Assembly: GCF_003014715.1 (NCBI RefSeq)
Contig: NZ_PYAV01000009.1
Coordinates: 1-64,000 of the forward strand
Reading direction: 5' to 3'
Source of the DNA: Salsuginibacillus halophilus
Lineage (GTDB): Bacteria > Bacillota > Bacilli > Bacillales > Marinococcaceae
DNA: 64,000 bases
The notes below the pieces were generated by a model, which saw nothing but the letters and a program-made list of their open reading frames with translations, was not told the DNA's origin and made no database searches. The position numbers and the translations under genes were made by a program. Below, piece by piece: positions 36,502-45,866 of this stretch (position 1 is the stretch's first letter; every line of letters begins with the position of its first letter).

Positions 36502-37572
36502 ATGGTGATAAATAACCGGTCAGGCTTTACTTTAATCGAAGTTTTAGCAACGATCACTTTGCTCTCTGTCGTCGTCGGCACGGCGTTTCTCATTTTAAAC
36601 ACCGGGATGCTCGTCTCCACTGACCAGGATGAAGCGACACAGGAACGGACAGATACACGTATCGCGTCTCAAGAAATTACTGAAGACATTCAAGGGAGCC
36701 GAAGTATTGAAACAGACAACGGTATATATACGCTAGAGAAGTCAGCTGGCGATGAAATTACGTATTCGTTTCATGAAGCAGAACAAACTGTCGAACGAAA
36801 CGGCAGCACTTGGCTCCAAGGTGTAGAACACTTTGCACTGACTGAAAGCGGAGGCAGCGCCTACACTGTCGAACTGCAATGGGCGGATGTGGACCGGGCT
36901 GCTGCCGGAGACGGCGATTGGCGTTTTACCGCTGCCCCGCGCATTGCCGGCAGTATGAGCGGTGGCACCACGCCATCAGAACCTGAAAATGGGGACGATG
37001 ACGAAGATGAAACCGGCCCATGTAACCTTGAAGACTATGAGTTTGATGGTATAGATGAGTTCTGTACGTTTGAAGAAGACCAATTTTTAGATGAAGACCA
37101 ATACACCTTTCCAGAAGGGGTGATTTTTGAAGACTCCGTTTCATTAGAAAATAACCCTGGTGCTAGCGGAGGGGTGAACTGTAATAACGGTTCAAGCGAG
37201 CCTGAAGGTGTTTGTGCGGAAATATTAGGTGATTCAGAGTTTCACGATGAAATAAATTTCGCACGTGGTGGGCAAATTCATATTCTTGAGGGAGCTTCAG
37301 CTTTAATTCGAAGTGACATCAACTTTTCCGGGCAAGCAAACAAAAATACAAATGAATTCCTGATTACTGGAGATGTTACTTTTAATGCTATAAATGAATC
37401 CAATGTAATCAACTTTGATACCTCGGACCTCACAGCCTCAAGTACAAGAGATAATTTAGGGGATTTGTTTACCATTGAAGGTGACGCTACTTGTGAAAAT
37501 GGAACTACCGTTGAAATAGATGATGGTACGGAATTATCTGACATTGTTGAAGGTACAATTAGTGGATGCTAA
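36502..37572 (+). CDS. Minor pilin with extended C-terminal domain, PilW-like
   Basis: A 356-residue protein. Prepilin cleavage is expected in NNRSG|FTLIEVL after G8, with Glu at +5. A pilin-like domain runs to about 150, then an acidic linker, then a 180-residue C-terminal region with motifs such as SEFHDEINF and ITGDVTFNA that resemble the rungs of the preceding protein, less regularly. Six or more Cys occur here. The start is ATG (36502) after AAAGGAG. Its stop codon lies 4 bp from repeat copy B. Confidence 0.82.
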   Translation: MVINNRSGFTLIEVLATITLLSVVVGTAFLILNTGMLVSTDQDEATQERTDTRIASQEITEDIQGSRSIETDNGIYTLEKSAGDEITYSFHEAEQTVERNGSTWLQGVEHFALTESGGSAYTVELQWADVDRAAAGDGDWRFTAAPRIAGSMSGGTTPSEPENGDDDEDETGPCNLEDYEFDGIDEFCTFEEDQFLDEDQYTFPEGVIFEDSVSLENNPGASGGVNCNNGSSEPEGVCAEILGDSEFHDEINFARGGQIHILEGASALIRSDINFSGQANKNTNEFLITGDVTFNAINESNVINFDTSDLTASSTRDNLGDLFTIEGDATCENGTTVEIDDGTELSDIVEGTISGC

Positions 37573-37575
37573 TCC

Positions 37576-38143
37576 CAGCGTGTAGACGAACTTTCAAGAA
37601 AAACCGAGGCTGATGTCGCTTTTCAGCGGACACTTACACCAAGAGGGCACAAGGGCGACATTGGTTTGATCTGCGCTGACGATTGATCTCACTGTGTCTT
37701 CTTAACCCCCGTCACAGCCTAAGCTTCCTCGGTAGAAAGTCACGGCCTGCTTGATTTCCGGCTCTCGCTTTTCTTGATACTCATCAGCCTTGCATTATTT
37801 GATCGTCATGAATGGTAGAGGTACTTTTGATCAAGCAGTATCTATATAAATCAGTTTCGTTATGATTTTTCATAAACGATCAAGCGAACCATCCACTAAA
37901 AACAAATATAAAAGTGACCGAAACGAACGACGGCGACTCCCAGAGGGTCAAGCGCAGACTGAAGATCCACTTGTTCGAATGGTTTATATTCGAACAAGTT
38001 AGCTGAAGTCAAGCCCTCGGGAAAGCGTCCGTCGGTAGTGTTGGTCACGTTCACGAGTCGGTATTTTCCTCTCGATAGATCCGCGGTGATTGGGGCAGTA
38101 AGTTGTGAGTTGATGTTAGGTTTTGTACTTTATCGACCGTCCG
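37576..38143. mobile_element. MITE-like repeat, copy B
   Basis: A 568-bp relative of copy A in the same orientation, with the same ends (left CAGCGTGTAGACGAACT; right complement CGGACGGTCGATAAAGT). The inner hairpin arms are identical to copy A (37970-37980 and 37988-37998) while the loop differs. No perfect 9-bp duplication is seen; ATTAGTGG(A/G)TG occurs on both sides (37559-37569 and 38146-38156) but is offset from the element ends. It lies directly after the last minor-pilin gene. Confidence 0.75.
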
Positions 38144-38280
38144 CGATTAGTGGGTGTTAATTCTTTTCTCTTCATGAAAACGTCAGCTTGGCGACCTCAA
38201 TCAATGGGGCAAGCAACTGCAAAACGCGATCTACCCTCGTTAGTAAAACACTTTTTACTTTGACCAACTCACCCCCTTAT

Positions 38281-38316
38281 AAAAAAAGCACCCGCGCTTT
38301 AAAAGCCGGGTGCTTC
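38281..38316 (-). terminator. Terminator of the GGDEF gene
   Basis: AAGCACCCG and CGGGTGCTT form the stem and seven T follow on the minus strand, directly after the stop codon. Confidence 0.88.
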
Positions 38317-38318
38317 TT

Positions 38319-40025
38319 TTATGCGTAGGCTGCGACTTTGTTGCGTCCTGCCTGTTTGGCGCCGGTATACATCGCCCGGTCTGCTTTTCGTACGAGCGAG
38401 AAAAACTCTTCTTCTTCTTCAGGCACAGTCCCTGCGACACCAATGCTTGCGGTAATATTTACACTGCGTTCTTGATCTTGTTGAAGCGACTCGCGGATTT
38501 GAAAGGGATGGTCGGCGAGTAAAAGGCGCAGTTCTTCAGCGAGCAAGGCTGCTTCCTCCTGGCAGCGCTCAATCAAAAGAACTGCGAACTCTTCTCCGCC
38601 GAACCGGGCGACAACAGATGGATACGGTACATGTGCCTGCAAAAGCTCCGCCACTTGAATTAATACGTGATTGCCTGCTTCGTGACCGTATGTATCATTC
38701 ACATGTTTAAAATGGTCCAGATCAATTAATAAGGCTGATAACGGAAGCTGCTGTTCAACCGCACGCTCATGTTCCATTTCTAATATCATTTCAAAATAAC
38801 TGTAGTTATAAAGTCTTGTGAGCGCGCACCGTTCACTCTTCTGCTTTGCCTGTTTGTAGTAACGCGCATTATCGATAGCTGCGATTAAAAAGCTGCTTAA
38901 AAATTCGACGATGCTCACGGCTTCTTTACCATACATGCGCTGTTTTTTCACTGCTAACGTTAATACCCCGGCAATAGCTCCCTGGCGGTAAATTGGTACA
39001 GACAATAAAGATTCCGCATGAGGAAAGAAAGCATCATCATCTTTTGATTTCCATTCATTCTGCTTAATAAACCGTATCGGATCACCGGTTTGTACAACCT
39101 TTTTACTCCACCGGTCACCACCCCCATAATCAAGCGCCACCGCTGAATGACGGTCAAAGCGGTCAATATGTTCAGGTTCAAGCCTGCCATCATGCAAGCT
39201 GTAAATAAACATATAATCTACCGGTACGATCGAACGGATCCACGTCGAAAAGGTTTGAATGATTGCTTCCTCATCCAACGTTGAATTCAACTCATGCCCT
39301 GCTTTGTTCACTTTCTTCATCATAGACTTCGTTTCTTCAGCCGAATGATATAAGCGAACAACTAAAGCGACACTTAAAAATGGAATGCCCACGTACAACA
39401 CCGAAGCTAACCCAATTTCGTTATACAAAAAGATTAAAATAAGAGCAAACGGTACGTTGAGTGAGGTAGCTGCAACTTCCCAAACTAAGCTGCGGGTAAT
39501 TAAACGTTCCCGCTGGCCGATAAAATAGTTGCGGAAAAAGTAAATTAAAATATGATTCACAAGCAGATGGACAATGAAATACACAACAATTGGAATATAA
39601 GGGATGGTTCCCTGCTGACCATACATCGGCGTAAGGGGCCCGCCTGCAGCCCAATACGCAGCGGCAGCGATAACTGACGTGATAAAAAACATTGTACTGT
39701 TGAATAAATAACGATAAAAGTCCTGCCGGCCGACCCGTAAGTACATTAAAGAAAAAATGACAGCCGCCTGGCTTACCAAAATTTCTGCAAAGAGGCCAAA
39801 TTGTACAAAAGCAGCAAGCGATACACCTTGAAAAAGCACGATAGACGGTCCACTTTTCATGACAATTGGAAGCATAGCCGCCATTACAGCAAGCAGGGTG
39901 AAAACAAAAACATCCAAACCGGCCACGCTGAGTAGAGGGCGCGGGTCTATAATTAAAGCGGTAAGATATACACTAACTGCAATAATAGAACTGATCCATA
40001 ATACAATGTATTTCCTCGTAGAAAT
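38319..40025 (-). CDS. Membrane GAF-GGDEF diguanylate cyclase, probable ATT start
   Basis: From the proposed ATT (40025) the protein is 568 residues: about six membrane helices in the first 215 residues, a GAF-like domain (about 245-385) and a C-terminal GGDEF domain. The active site reads RFGGEEF; IDLDHFKHVND supplies the metal site. No RxxD inhibitory site is at the usual place, so product feedback is unlikely. No ATG, GTG or TTG is in frame between the upstream TGA and GTG 39926. AAGGGAGGG lies six bases before the ATT, whereas GTG 39926 has no ribosome binding site and would cut off the first helix. It is a likely source of c-di-GMP for the pilus switch. Confidence 0.85.
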   Translation of the reverse strand: MSTRKYIVLWISSIIAVSVYLTALIIDPRPLLSVAGLDVFVFTLLAVMAAMLPIVMKSGPSIVLFQGVSLAAFVQFGLFAEILVSQAAVIFSLMYLRVGRQDFYRYLFNSTMFFITSVIAAAAYWAAGGPLTPMYGQQGTIPYIPIVVYFIVHLLVNHILIYFFRNYFIGQRERLITRSLVWEVAATSLNVPFALILIFLYNEIGLASVLYVGIPFLSVALVVRLYHSAEETKSMMKKVNKAGHELNSTLDEEAIIQTFSTWIRSIVPVDYMFIYSLHDGRLEPEHIDRFDRHSAVALDYGGGDRWSKKVVQTGDPIRFIKQNEWKSKDDDAFFPHAESLLSVPIYRQGAIAGVLTLAVKKQRMYGKEAVSIVEFLSSFLIAAIDNARYYKQAKQKSERCALTRLYNYSYFEMILEMEHERAVEQQLPLSALLIDLDHFKHVNDTYGHEAGNHVLIQVAELLQAHVPYPSVVARFGGEEFAVLLIERCQEEAALLAEELRLLLADHPFQIRESLQQDQERSVNITASIGVAGTVPEEEEEFFSLVRKADRAMYTGAKQAGRNKVAAYA

Positions 40026-40133
40026 AGTAGACCCTCCCTTCGCTCATATTTACTTAATGGCCGTACGAATTCTACCAAAGAAACATGCCTTTAGTAGTAT
40101 TGTATATGAATGATGGTTTTTCCTTCCTATAAA

Positions 40134-41450
40134 TTAAATTTTCCAATTTGTTTGATGAAGAAATTCGCGCACAGCTGAAATAAAGTAAAGTGAACCTGTG
40201 ATTAAGACGAGATCTTCTGCCTCAGCGTCTACTTGAACTGCTTCAAGCGCTGCAGAAATTGAACTTGCCGGTTCAGCCTCAATGGCGTGTGCATGCTTTA
40301 CGAGCTCAGCTTCCGGAAGCGCCTTATAGCCAGTATACGGAGCTAAGTACATTTTCGCCGGCTGCAGTTCCATCAGCGGGGCAAATAGTTCTTCAGGTGT
40401 TTTCTCTTCTGTAACCGTAGCAACAATATAAACATTTTTTTCGGCATAACGCTGTTGAACAAAGGCAGCAAGCTGCTCAACACCCTGCCGGTTATGCGCT
40501 CCGTCTAAATAAACATCCGGTGCTTCAGATACTTTTTCAATCCGGCCTGGCCAATGCGCCTCAAGCAGACCTCGGCGGATATTGTCTTCTTCGATTGGTA
40601 GCGCATACAGCATTTTTAAGTAATCAAGCGCCATCATCGCAAGCGCTGCATTTTCTGCTTGATGGGCCCCTTCCATTTTCAACTCTACTCCTTCTTTTGT
40701 ACCAAATGGATAAGGTGAGCGGAATTTAAACTTCTGTCCTGCCGAAAGCGCCTCCCAATCTTCAATAAAAAAGTCACGGTCCAGCTGATACGTTTTGGTT
40801 CGAAGAGAAGTAGCAACTTCATCAAAATAGCGGCGGATCTCCGGGTCTTTTTCAGTCGTTGCAAGCGGAACACCTGACTTTACGATGCCTGCCTTTTCAC
40901 GAGCGATTTCTGCTTTTGTATGGCCTAAGATGGCTTGATGATCCTCGCCGATATTTGTAATTAAACTAATCATCGGCTTCACGACATTGGTTGCATCCAG
41001 CCGTCCACCGAGCCCGGTTTCAAAAACAACGACATCTGGAAAAGCCCGGGTCGCAAAATACTGCACCGCTACAGCGGTCACAATTTCAAATGATGTTGGA
41101 TGGCCTTCTGCTTCTTCAGCAAGTTCGTCTACATACGGTTTAACTTCGTTTGCTGCGGCGAGAAAATCTTCTTCACTTACCGGCTGCCCATTCATTGCGA
41201 TTCGTTCGCGAAAATGAGTGACATAAGGAGACGTAAATGTGCCAACTTCAATACCTGCTTCACTCATCGCTTTTTGTAAAAATTCGGTTGTGGAACCTTT
41301 GCCGTTTGTCCCGGCAACATGAATTGATTTTAAACGCCGGTGTTTGTTGCCGAGTTTTTCAAGCAGTTTCTCCATCCGTTCCAGACCTGGTTTAATGCCG
41401 TAAGGTGCCTGTTGTTCGATCCAATCAATCGCCTCTTTACACGTCTGCAT
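40134..41450 (-). CDS. folC: Folylpolyglutamate synthase/dihydrofolate synthase
   Basis: A 438-residue Mur-ligase-family enzyme with ATP loop VAGTNGKGSTTEFL, TSPYVTHFRERI, ETGLGGRLDATN and DGAHNRQGV. It adds glutamate to folates and may form dihydrofolate. It lies 100 bp after valS, the conserved Bacillus order. Confidence 0.96.
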   Translation of the reverse strand: MQTCKEAIDWIEQQAPYGIKPGLERMEKLLEKLGNKHRRLKSIHVAGTNGKGSTTEFLQKAMSEAGIEVGTFTSPYVTHFRERIAMNGQPVSEEDFLAAANEVKPYVDELAEEAEGHPTSFEIVTAVAVQYFATRAFPDVVVFETGLGGRLDATNVVKPMISLITNIGEDHQAILGHTKAEIAREKAGIVKSGVPLATTEKDPEIRRYFDEVATSLRTKTYQLDRDFFIEDWEALSAGQKFKFRSPYPFGTKEGVELKMEGAHQAENAALAMMALDYLKMLYALPIEEDNIRRGLLEAHWPGRIEKVSEAPDVYLDGAHNRQGVEQLAAFVQQRYAEKNVYIVATVTEEKTPEELFAPLMELQPAKMYLAPYTGYKALPEAELVKHAHAIEAEPASSISAALEAVQVDAEAEDLVLITGSLYFISAVREFLHQTNWKI

Positions 41451-41483
41451 AAGTTATTCCTCCTGCTTCGTTCTTGTCAATTG

Positions 41484-41528
41484 AAAAACAGCCACCGCTG
41501 TCTCCTAAAAAGAGAGCCGTGCGGTGGC
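41484..41528 (-). terminator. Terminator-like hairpin after valS
   Basis: GCCACCGC and GCGGTGGC form the stem, followed by GTTTTTC on the minus strand. It lies between valS and folC and may reduce, not abolish, folC transcription. Confidence 0.7.
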
Positions 41529-41549
41529 CGCCGGAATGTAACAATGCAC

Positions 41550-44186
41550 TTAGCGCAGTTCGTTCATGCGTGCAATGACTTTGTTCCGTTTATCAACATA
41601 ATCTTGTTCTTTTGCTTTTTCTTCTTCGACAACGGCTTCTGGTGCTTTATTTAAGAAACCTTCGTTGTTCAACTTCTTTTGTACACGTTCTACTTCTTTG
41701 TCTAAATTCTGCTTTTCTTTTTCAAGCCGGGCAATTTCTTCTTCAATATCAATTAAGCCTTCAAGCGGCATAAATAGTTCAGCACCAGTTACGACGTGCG
41801 ACACAGCTTTTTCTGGTGTATCCACAGTTGTGCCGAGCACGAGATTTTCCGGATTGCCAAACTTTGTAATGTAAGCTTCGCCGCGCTGTAAACGAGCGAG
41901 CACATCATCATCTGCTGCTTGAATCATTAACTGAATCGGACGGCTCGGCGGCACATCCATTTCTGCGCGGGTATTACGTACAGAGCGGATAATTTCTTTT
42001 AAGAGCTCCATGTCTTTGACAGCTTCATCATCTTGTTTCGCCTCATCAGCCACCGGCCATGCGGCAACGCTGATCGATTCACCGGATGTCGGCAGGTGCT
42101 GCCAGATTTCCTCGGTAATAAACGGCATAAACGGGTGCAGCAGACGCATCGTTTCGTCAAGGACGTGCGCGAGTACAGAACGGGTCGTATGCTTGGCTGC
42201 TTCATCTTCGCCGTAGAGCGGCAGCTTCGCCATTTCAATGTACCAGTCACATACATCATCCCAAATGAAGTTGTACAAGGTACGACCGACTTCACCAAAT
42301 TCATAACGCTCCATTAACTGGGTAACGTGCGCTGTCGTCTCCTGCAGCCGCGTTAATATCCAGCGATCGGCAATCGTCTTCTCACCGGAGAGGTCTATCT
42401 CATCATAAGTTAAACCGTTCATATTCATGAGTGCAAAGCGTGATGCGTTCCAGATCTTATTACCGAAATTCCAGTTCGCCTCAACTTTTTCCCAATGAAA
42501 GCGAAGATCATTTCCTGGTGTTGTTCCTGTAGCAAAGAAGAAACGAAGCGCATCAGCCCCGTAGCGGTCGATGACATCCATCGGATCTACACCGTTGCCG
42601 AGTGATTTACTCATCTTACGGCCTTCAGCATCACGCACCAAACCGTGGATTAGTACATCTTTAAATGGACGGCGCTCGGTGAATTCGATGCCTTGAAAAA
42701 TCATGCGCGATACCCAGAAAAAGATGATGTCATAGCCGGTCACAAGCACATCGGTTGGATAATACCGGTTGTAATCATAGGCTGCTTCATCCGGCCAGCC
42801 CATTGTTGAAAACGGCCAGAGCGCGGAGCTGAACCAAGTGTCAAGCACGTCCTCATCCTGCTCCCAGTTTTCAACGTCCTGCGGGGCTTCGCGTCCAACA
42901 TACATTTCGCCCGTCTCTTTATGATACCAGGCCGGAATGCGGTGACCCCACCAAAGCTGCCTGGAGATGCACCAGTCTCTAATGTTTTCCATCCAATGCA
43001 GATACGTTTTCTCAAAACGATCCGGCACAAAATGTACTTTATCTTCAGACTGCTGCTGCTTAATGGCAGCTTCAGCAAGTGGATCCATGTTTACAAACCA
43101 CTGAGTAGACAAGTACGGTTCAACGACCGCACCACTTCGTTCTGAATGACCAACAGCGTGCACATGCTCTTCCACTTTAAACATCATACCATCGGCTTTT
43201 AAATCTTCAACGATCTGCTTTCGGCACGCAAACCGATCGAGCCCTTGATACTTGCCGGCATTTTCATTCATGATGCCGCCTTCATCCATGACTAAAATCC
43301 GCTCAACATTGTGCCGGTTGCCAATTTCAAAGTCATTTGGGTCGTGGGCCGGAGTAACTTTTACCGCGCCGGAGCCAAACTCCATATCAACGTAGCTATC
43401 TGCAACAATCGGAATTTCACGGCCTACAATCGGCAGTTTCACCTTTTCCCCAATAAGATGCTGATACCGTTCATCATCCGGATGCACTGCGACACACGTG
43501 TCACCAAGCATCGTTTCCGGACGGGTGGTGGCTACTTCAATTTGACCTTTACCGTTTATGAGCGGATAAGACATATGGTGCATACCGCCGGTAATTTCTT
43601 CATACTCCACTTCAATATCAGAAAGAGCTGTTTTTGTTTCCGGGTCCCAGTTAATAATATATTCTCCGCGGTAAATATATCCTTTTTCGTACAAGCGGAC
43701 AAACACTTCACGTACCGCTTCACTTAAACCGTTATCAAGCGTGAACCGCTCACGGGAATAGTCCAGCGACAAACCGAGCTTGGCCCACTGCTCGCGAATA
43801 AACTCAGCATATTCTTCTTTCCATTCCCAAGACTGCTCCAAAAACTTCTCACGACCAAGGTCATGGCGGCTCAAACCGCTTTCTTTCAGCTTTCCTTCTA
43901 CTTTTGCCTGCGTCGCAATGCCGGCGTGATCCATACCAGCGAGCCAGAGGGCATCATAACCCTGCATCCGCTTCGTACGAATTAAAATATCCTGCAAGGT
44001 TGTATCCCACGCATGTCCAAGGTGGAGCCGTCCGGTCACATTCGGCGGCGGAATTACAATGGTAAACGGGTCTTTCGTTTCATCATCTGTTGCTTCAAAA
44101 AATTTCCCATTCACCCAAAATGGATACCATTTGGCTTCAGTGTCCGCCGGGTCATACTTTGTCGGCAGGTTGTGCTCTTCATTCAT
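41550..44186 (-). CDS. valS: Valyl-tRNA synthetase
   Basis: An 878-residue class Ia synthetase. The HIGH-type motif is in [14 protein letters not shown] and the KMSKS motif is KMSKSLGN; the editing domain and C-terminal coiled coil ([19 protein letters not shown]) are present. I chose the second of two close ATG codons (44186), seven bases after AAGGAGG; the first (44192) abuts that site. A T-box leader lies upstream. Confidence 0.98.
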   Translation of the reverse strand: MNEEHNLPTKYDPADTEAKWYPFWVNGKFFEATDDETKDPFTIVIPPPNVTGRLHLGHAWDTTLQDILIRTKRMQGYDALWLAGMDHAGIATQAKVEGKLKESGLSRHDLGREKFLEQSWEWKEEYAEFIREQWAKLGLSLDYSRERFTLDNGLSEAVREVFVRLYEKGYIYRGEYIINWDPETKTALSDIEVEYEEITGGMHHMSYPLINGKGQIEVATTRPETMLGDTCVAVHPDDERYQHLIGEKVKLPIVGREIPIVADSYVDMEFGSGAVKVTPAHDPNDFEIGNRHNVERILVMDEGGIMNENAGKYQGLDRFACRKQIVEDLKADGMMFKVEEHVHAVGHSERSGAVVEPYLSTQWFVNMDPLAEAAIKQQQSEDKVHFVPDRFEKTYLHWMENIRDWCISRQLWWGHRIPAWYHKETGEMYVGREAPQDVENWEQDEDVLDTWFSSALWPFSTMGWPDEAAYDYNRYYPTDVLVTGYDIIFFWVSRMIFQGIEFTERRPFKDVLIHGLVRDAEGRKMSKSLGNGVDPMDVIDRYGADALRFFFATGTTPGNDLRFHWEKVEANWNFGNKIWNASRFALMNMNGLTYDEIDLSGEKTIADRWILTRLQETTAHVTQLMERYEFGEVGRTLYNFIWDDVCDWYIEMAKLPLYGEDEAAKHTTRSVLAHVLDETMRLLHPFMPFITEEIWQHLPTSGESISVAAWPVADEAKQDDEAVKDMELLKEIIRSVRNTRAEMDVPPSRPIQLMIQAADDDVLARLQRGEAYITKFGNPENLVLGTTVDTPEKAVSHVVTGAELFMPLEGLIDIEEEIARLEKEKQNLDKEVERVQKKLNNEGFLNKAPEAVVEEEKAKEQDYVDKRNKVIARMNELR

Positions 44187-44221
44187 ATTCATTCCTCCTT
44201 AAGTCGTTAAGGTGTTAAAGA

Positions 44222-44470
44222 CATAAAAAAACTCCCTCCATCAAAGGACGAAGAGAGTTCGCGGTACCACCTTTGTTTGCTATACGCCAAGCGTAAAACA
44301 CACTTACCCGGTAACGGCGGGGGCCGGTTTTTCCTACATTCGTTCAGAAAAACAGCTCAAGGGCGACCTTCCATTCTCCCTGCTCGAAAAGCCTTTCAGC
44401 CACGGACTTTCCTCTCTGCCAGCGGGTGGAATGTACTCCTCCCTTTTCAACGCATTACATGTAACATTCT
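44222..44470 (-). promoter_or_regulatory. T-box leader of valS
   Basis: The T-box core reads AAGGTGGTACCGCG on the minus strand (about 44259-44274), followed by a terminator (AACTCTC/GGGAGTT and seven T at 44225-44260). Stem I signs include GGAGTACATTC paired with GAATGTA, and AGAGAGG/GTGG elements. A GTC valine codon in AAGGTCGCC is a candidate specifier. Uncharged tRNA-Val would stabilise the antiterminator. Confidence 0.93.
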
Positions 44471-44476
44471 ATAGTT

Positions 44477-44505
44477 ATTTTACTCAGCACCGTTTATTAC
44501 GTCAA
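44477..44505 (-). promoter_or_regulatory. Promoter of the valS T-box transcript
   Basis: TTGACG (44505-44500), 17-base spacer, TAAAAT (44482-44477) on the minus strand, immediately before the T-box leader. Confidence 0.82.
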
Positions 44506-44527
44506 GATTTCCCGGGAAATCTTGACG
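44500..44527. repeat. Perfect 28-bp palindrome at the valS promoter
   Basis: The 14-bp arm CGTCAAGATTTCCC is followed at once by its exact complement. Each end carries TTGACG, so it contains the valS -35 box on the minus strand and a mirror -35 on the plus strand. It may be an operator, a terminator for the right-hand side, or a cruciform site. Confidence 0.75.
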
Positions 44528-44658
44528 AATGGCGGGCAACTTTGTACATCATCTTTCATACAATAAGAACACAACTTATTTAAAAACCAGCAAAGACAAA
44601 GCATAATGCCGGATTAAATTTTGAATAATACCCTACGCTCTATAACGGAGGTTTCAAC

Positions 44659-44883
44659 ATGAAACGTTTCGGACGGCCCGGCGGCTATTACGGAGGTAAA
44701 AAACGCCATCGAAAAAAACACCGTTATCCGCCATGGTTTTACTGGTGGAAAATATGGCTTGCCCAGCTGCTCATTCCAGTGATCTGCTTCCAATTATTTC
44801 GTACATTAATCTTTCCAACCACGTTTGATATCATTCTGCTCGGACTGCTTATTTTGTTCTTTTTATATTGTTTTACAGGTTAA
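44659..44883 (+). CDS. Small basic membrane protein, unrecognised
   Basis: A 74-residue protein. The first 25 residues are Arg/Lys/His/Gly/Tyr-rich (YYGGKKRHRKKHRYPP), followed by two hydrophobic helices (about 32-50 and 55-73). It has ATAACGGAGG at proper spacing before ATG. Its 3' end overlaps the end of the convergent ysxE gene by 4 bp. I do not know the family. Confidence 0.6.
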   Translation: MKRFGRPGGYYGGKKRHRKKHRYPPWFYWWKIWLAQLLIPVICFQLFRTLIFPTTFDIILLGLLILFFLYCFTG

Positions 44884-45866
44884 TACATCTCAGGCAGTGC
44901 ATGATCGATCCACTGCATTCTTCGTTGGCATCGTAGAAACAACAGCTCCAGCGCCTTTGTTCGTTCATGTTCTTCAATACGAGGGTTTCTTAACAACCTC
45001 TCCGCTTCCGCTACAGCAGGTGTCGGGCTCAATACCATCGCGCGTAGCAACTCTTTTTCTTCGCGCAGAAGTTCAAAACGTTGTTCGTATGCACCCAGCC
45101 AGCCGGCACCTTCGGCTGTAACCGCCTCAGGAGACTCTGCCATCCTACGTAAATAACTCGTTAAATCTTCCAACGGATGCCCATACCGCGACTTCTCCCA
45201 ATTAATCAGCCGCGCTACATTTTTATGATCTACTAATATATGATCAGGCTCATAATAGCCGTGGATCCAGCCGCGACGTTGATACCCTCTGCTCTGCAAG
45301 TAAGAAAGCCAGCTTTGAAAAGCGTCGCGTCCCCGCTTCATCATAGCCTGTAACAACGGATGATTCGTTAAAAAGACATAGCCGGACGGGCGGATGTAGT
45401 GCTGTCGCTCTTCTTCATATAAAAGCTTTTCAAGCTTCTGGTTATATGCCGCTACAGCCGCCTTACGTTCACTTTCATAACGCGTAATTGCACCTTCACT
45501 TAGCGCGTTTTGCCGCATCGTATACCTATGAAAACGACCTAGCATGTCCAAAGCAGCATCAGGCTGCGCCTGCCGGCTGTCACCAACTACCGGCATGACA
45601 TAAACGTAGCGATCCGGCGCAGCCGCAAAATGCAGCCATTCATGATTTCTCCCGGACTCCGGTATCACAGCAGCATGAATCCGATGACGCTGCAACTGAC
45701 GCACCCGCTTCTGAAATGACTGCTTCTCTACAAGTGTAAATGAAGTGTTTTTCACTGCATAACGGCGGTTTTCATCTTTAAAAAAATGAGTTCGCCCGCA
45801 AGCTCCATCGTACGCTGCGTGACATCCATAAGCACCAGCAAGCAGGCTTGTTAAATCATTCTTCAT
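44880..45866 (-). CDS. ysxE: YsxE-like spore coat kinase-fold protein
   Basis: A 328-residue CotS/YsxE family protein with an aminoglycoside-phosphotransferase-like fold, with HGYYEPDHILVDH as the catalytic-loop equivalent and LINWEKSRYGHPLEDL as the metal loop. It is conserved next to spoVID and needed for outer-coat encasement in Bacillus. It overlaps spoVID by 11 bp. Confidence 0.88.
   Translation of the reverse strand: MKNDLTSLLAGAYGCHAAYDGACGRTHFFKDENRRYAVKNTSFTLVEKQSFQKRVRQLQRHRIHAAVIPESGRNHEWLHFAAAPDRYVYVMPVVGDSRQAQPDAALDMLGRFHRYTMRQNALSEGAITRYESERKAAVAAYNQKLEKLLYEEERQHYIRPSGYVFLTNHPLLQAMMKRGRDAFQSWLSYLQSRGYQRRGWIHGYYEPDHILVDHKNVARLINWEKSRYGHPLEDLTSYLRRMAESPEAVTAEGAGWLGAYEQRFELLREEKELLRAMVLSPTPAVAEAERLLRNPRIEEHERTKALELLFLRCQRRMQWIDHALPEMY

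Noticed and set aside
37559-38156. Target duplication around repeat copy B
   Set aside because: ATTAGTGG occurs on both sides but at different distances from the ends and with extra bases, so it is not accepted as a clean duplication.
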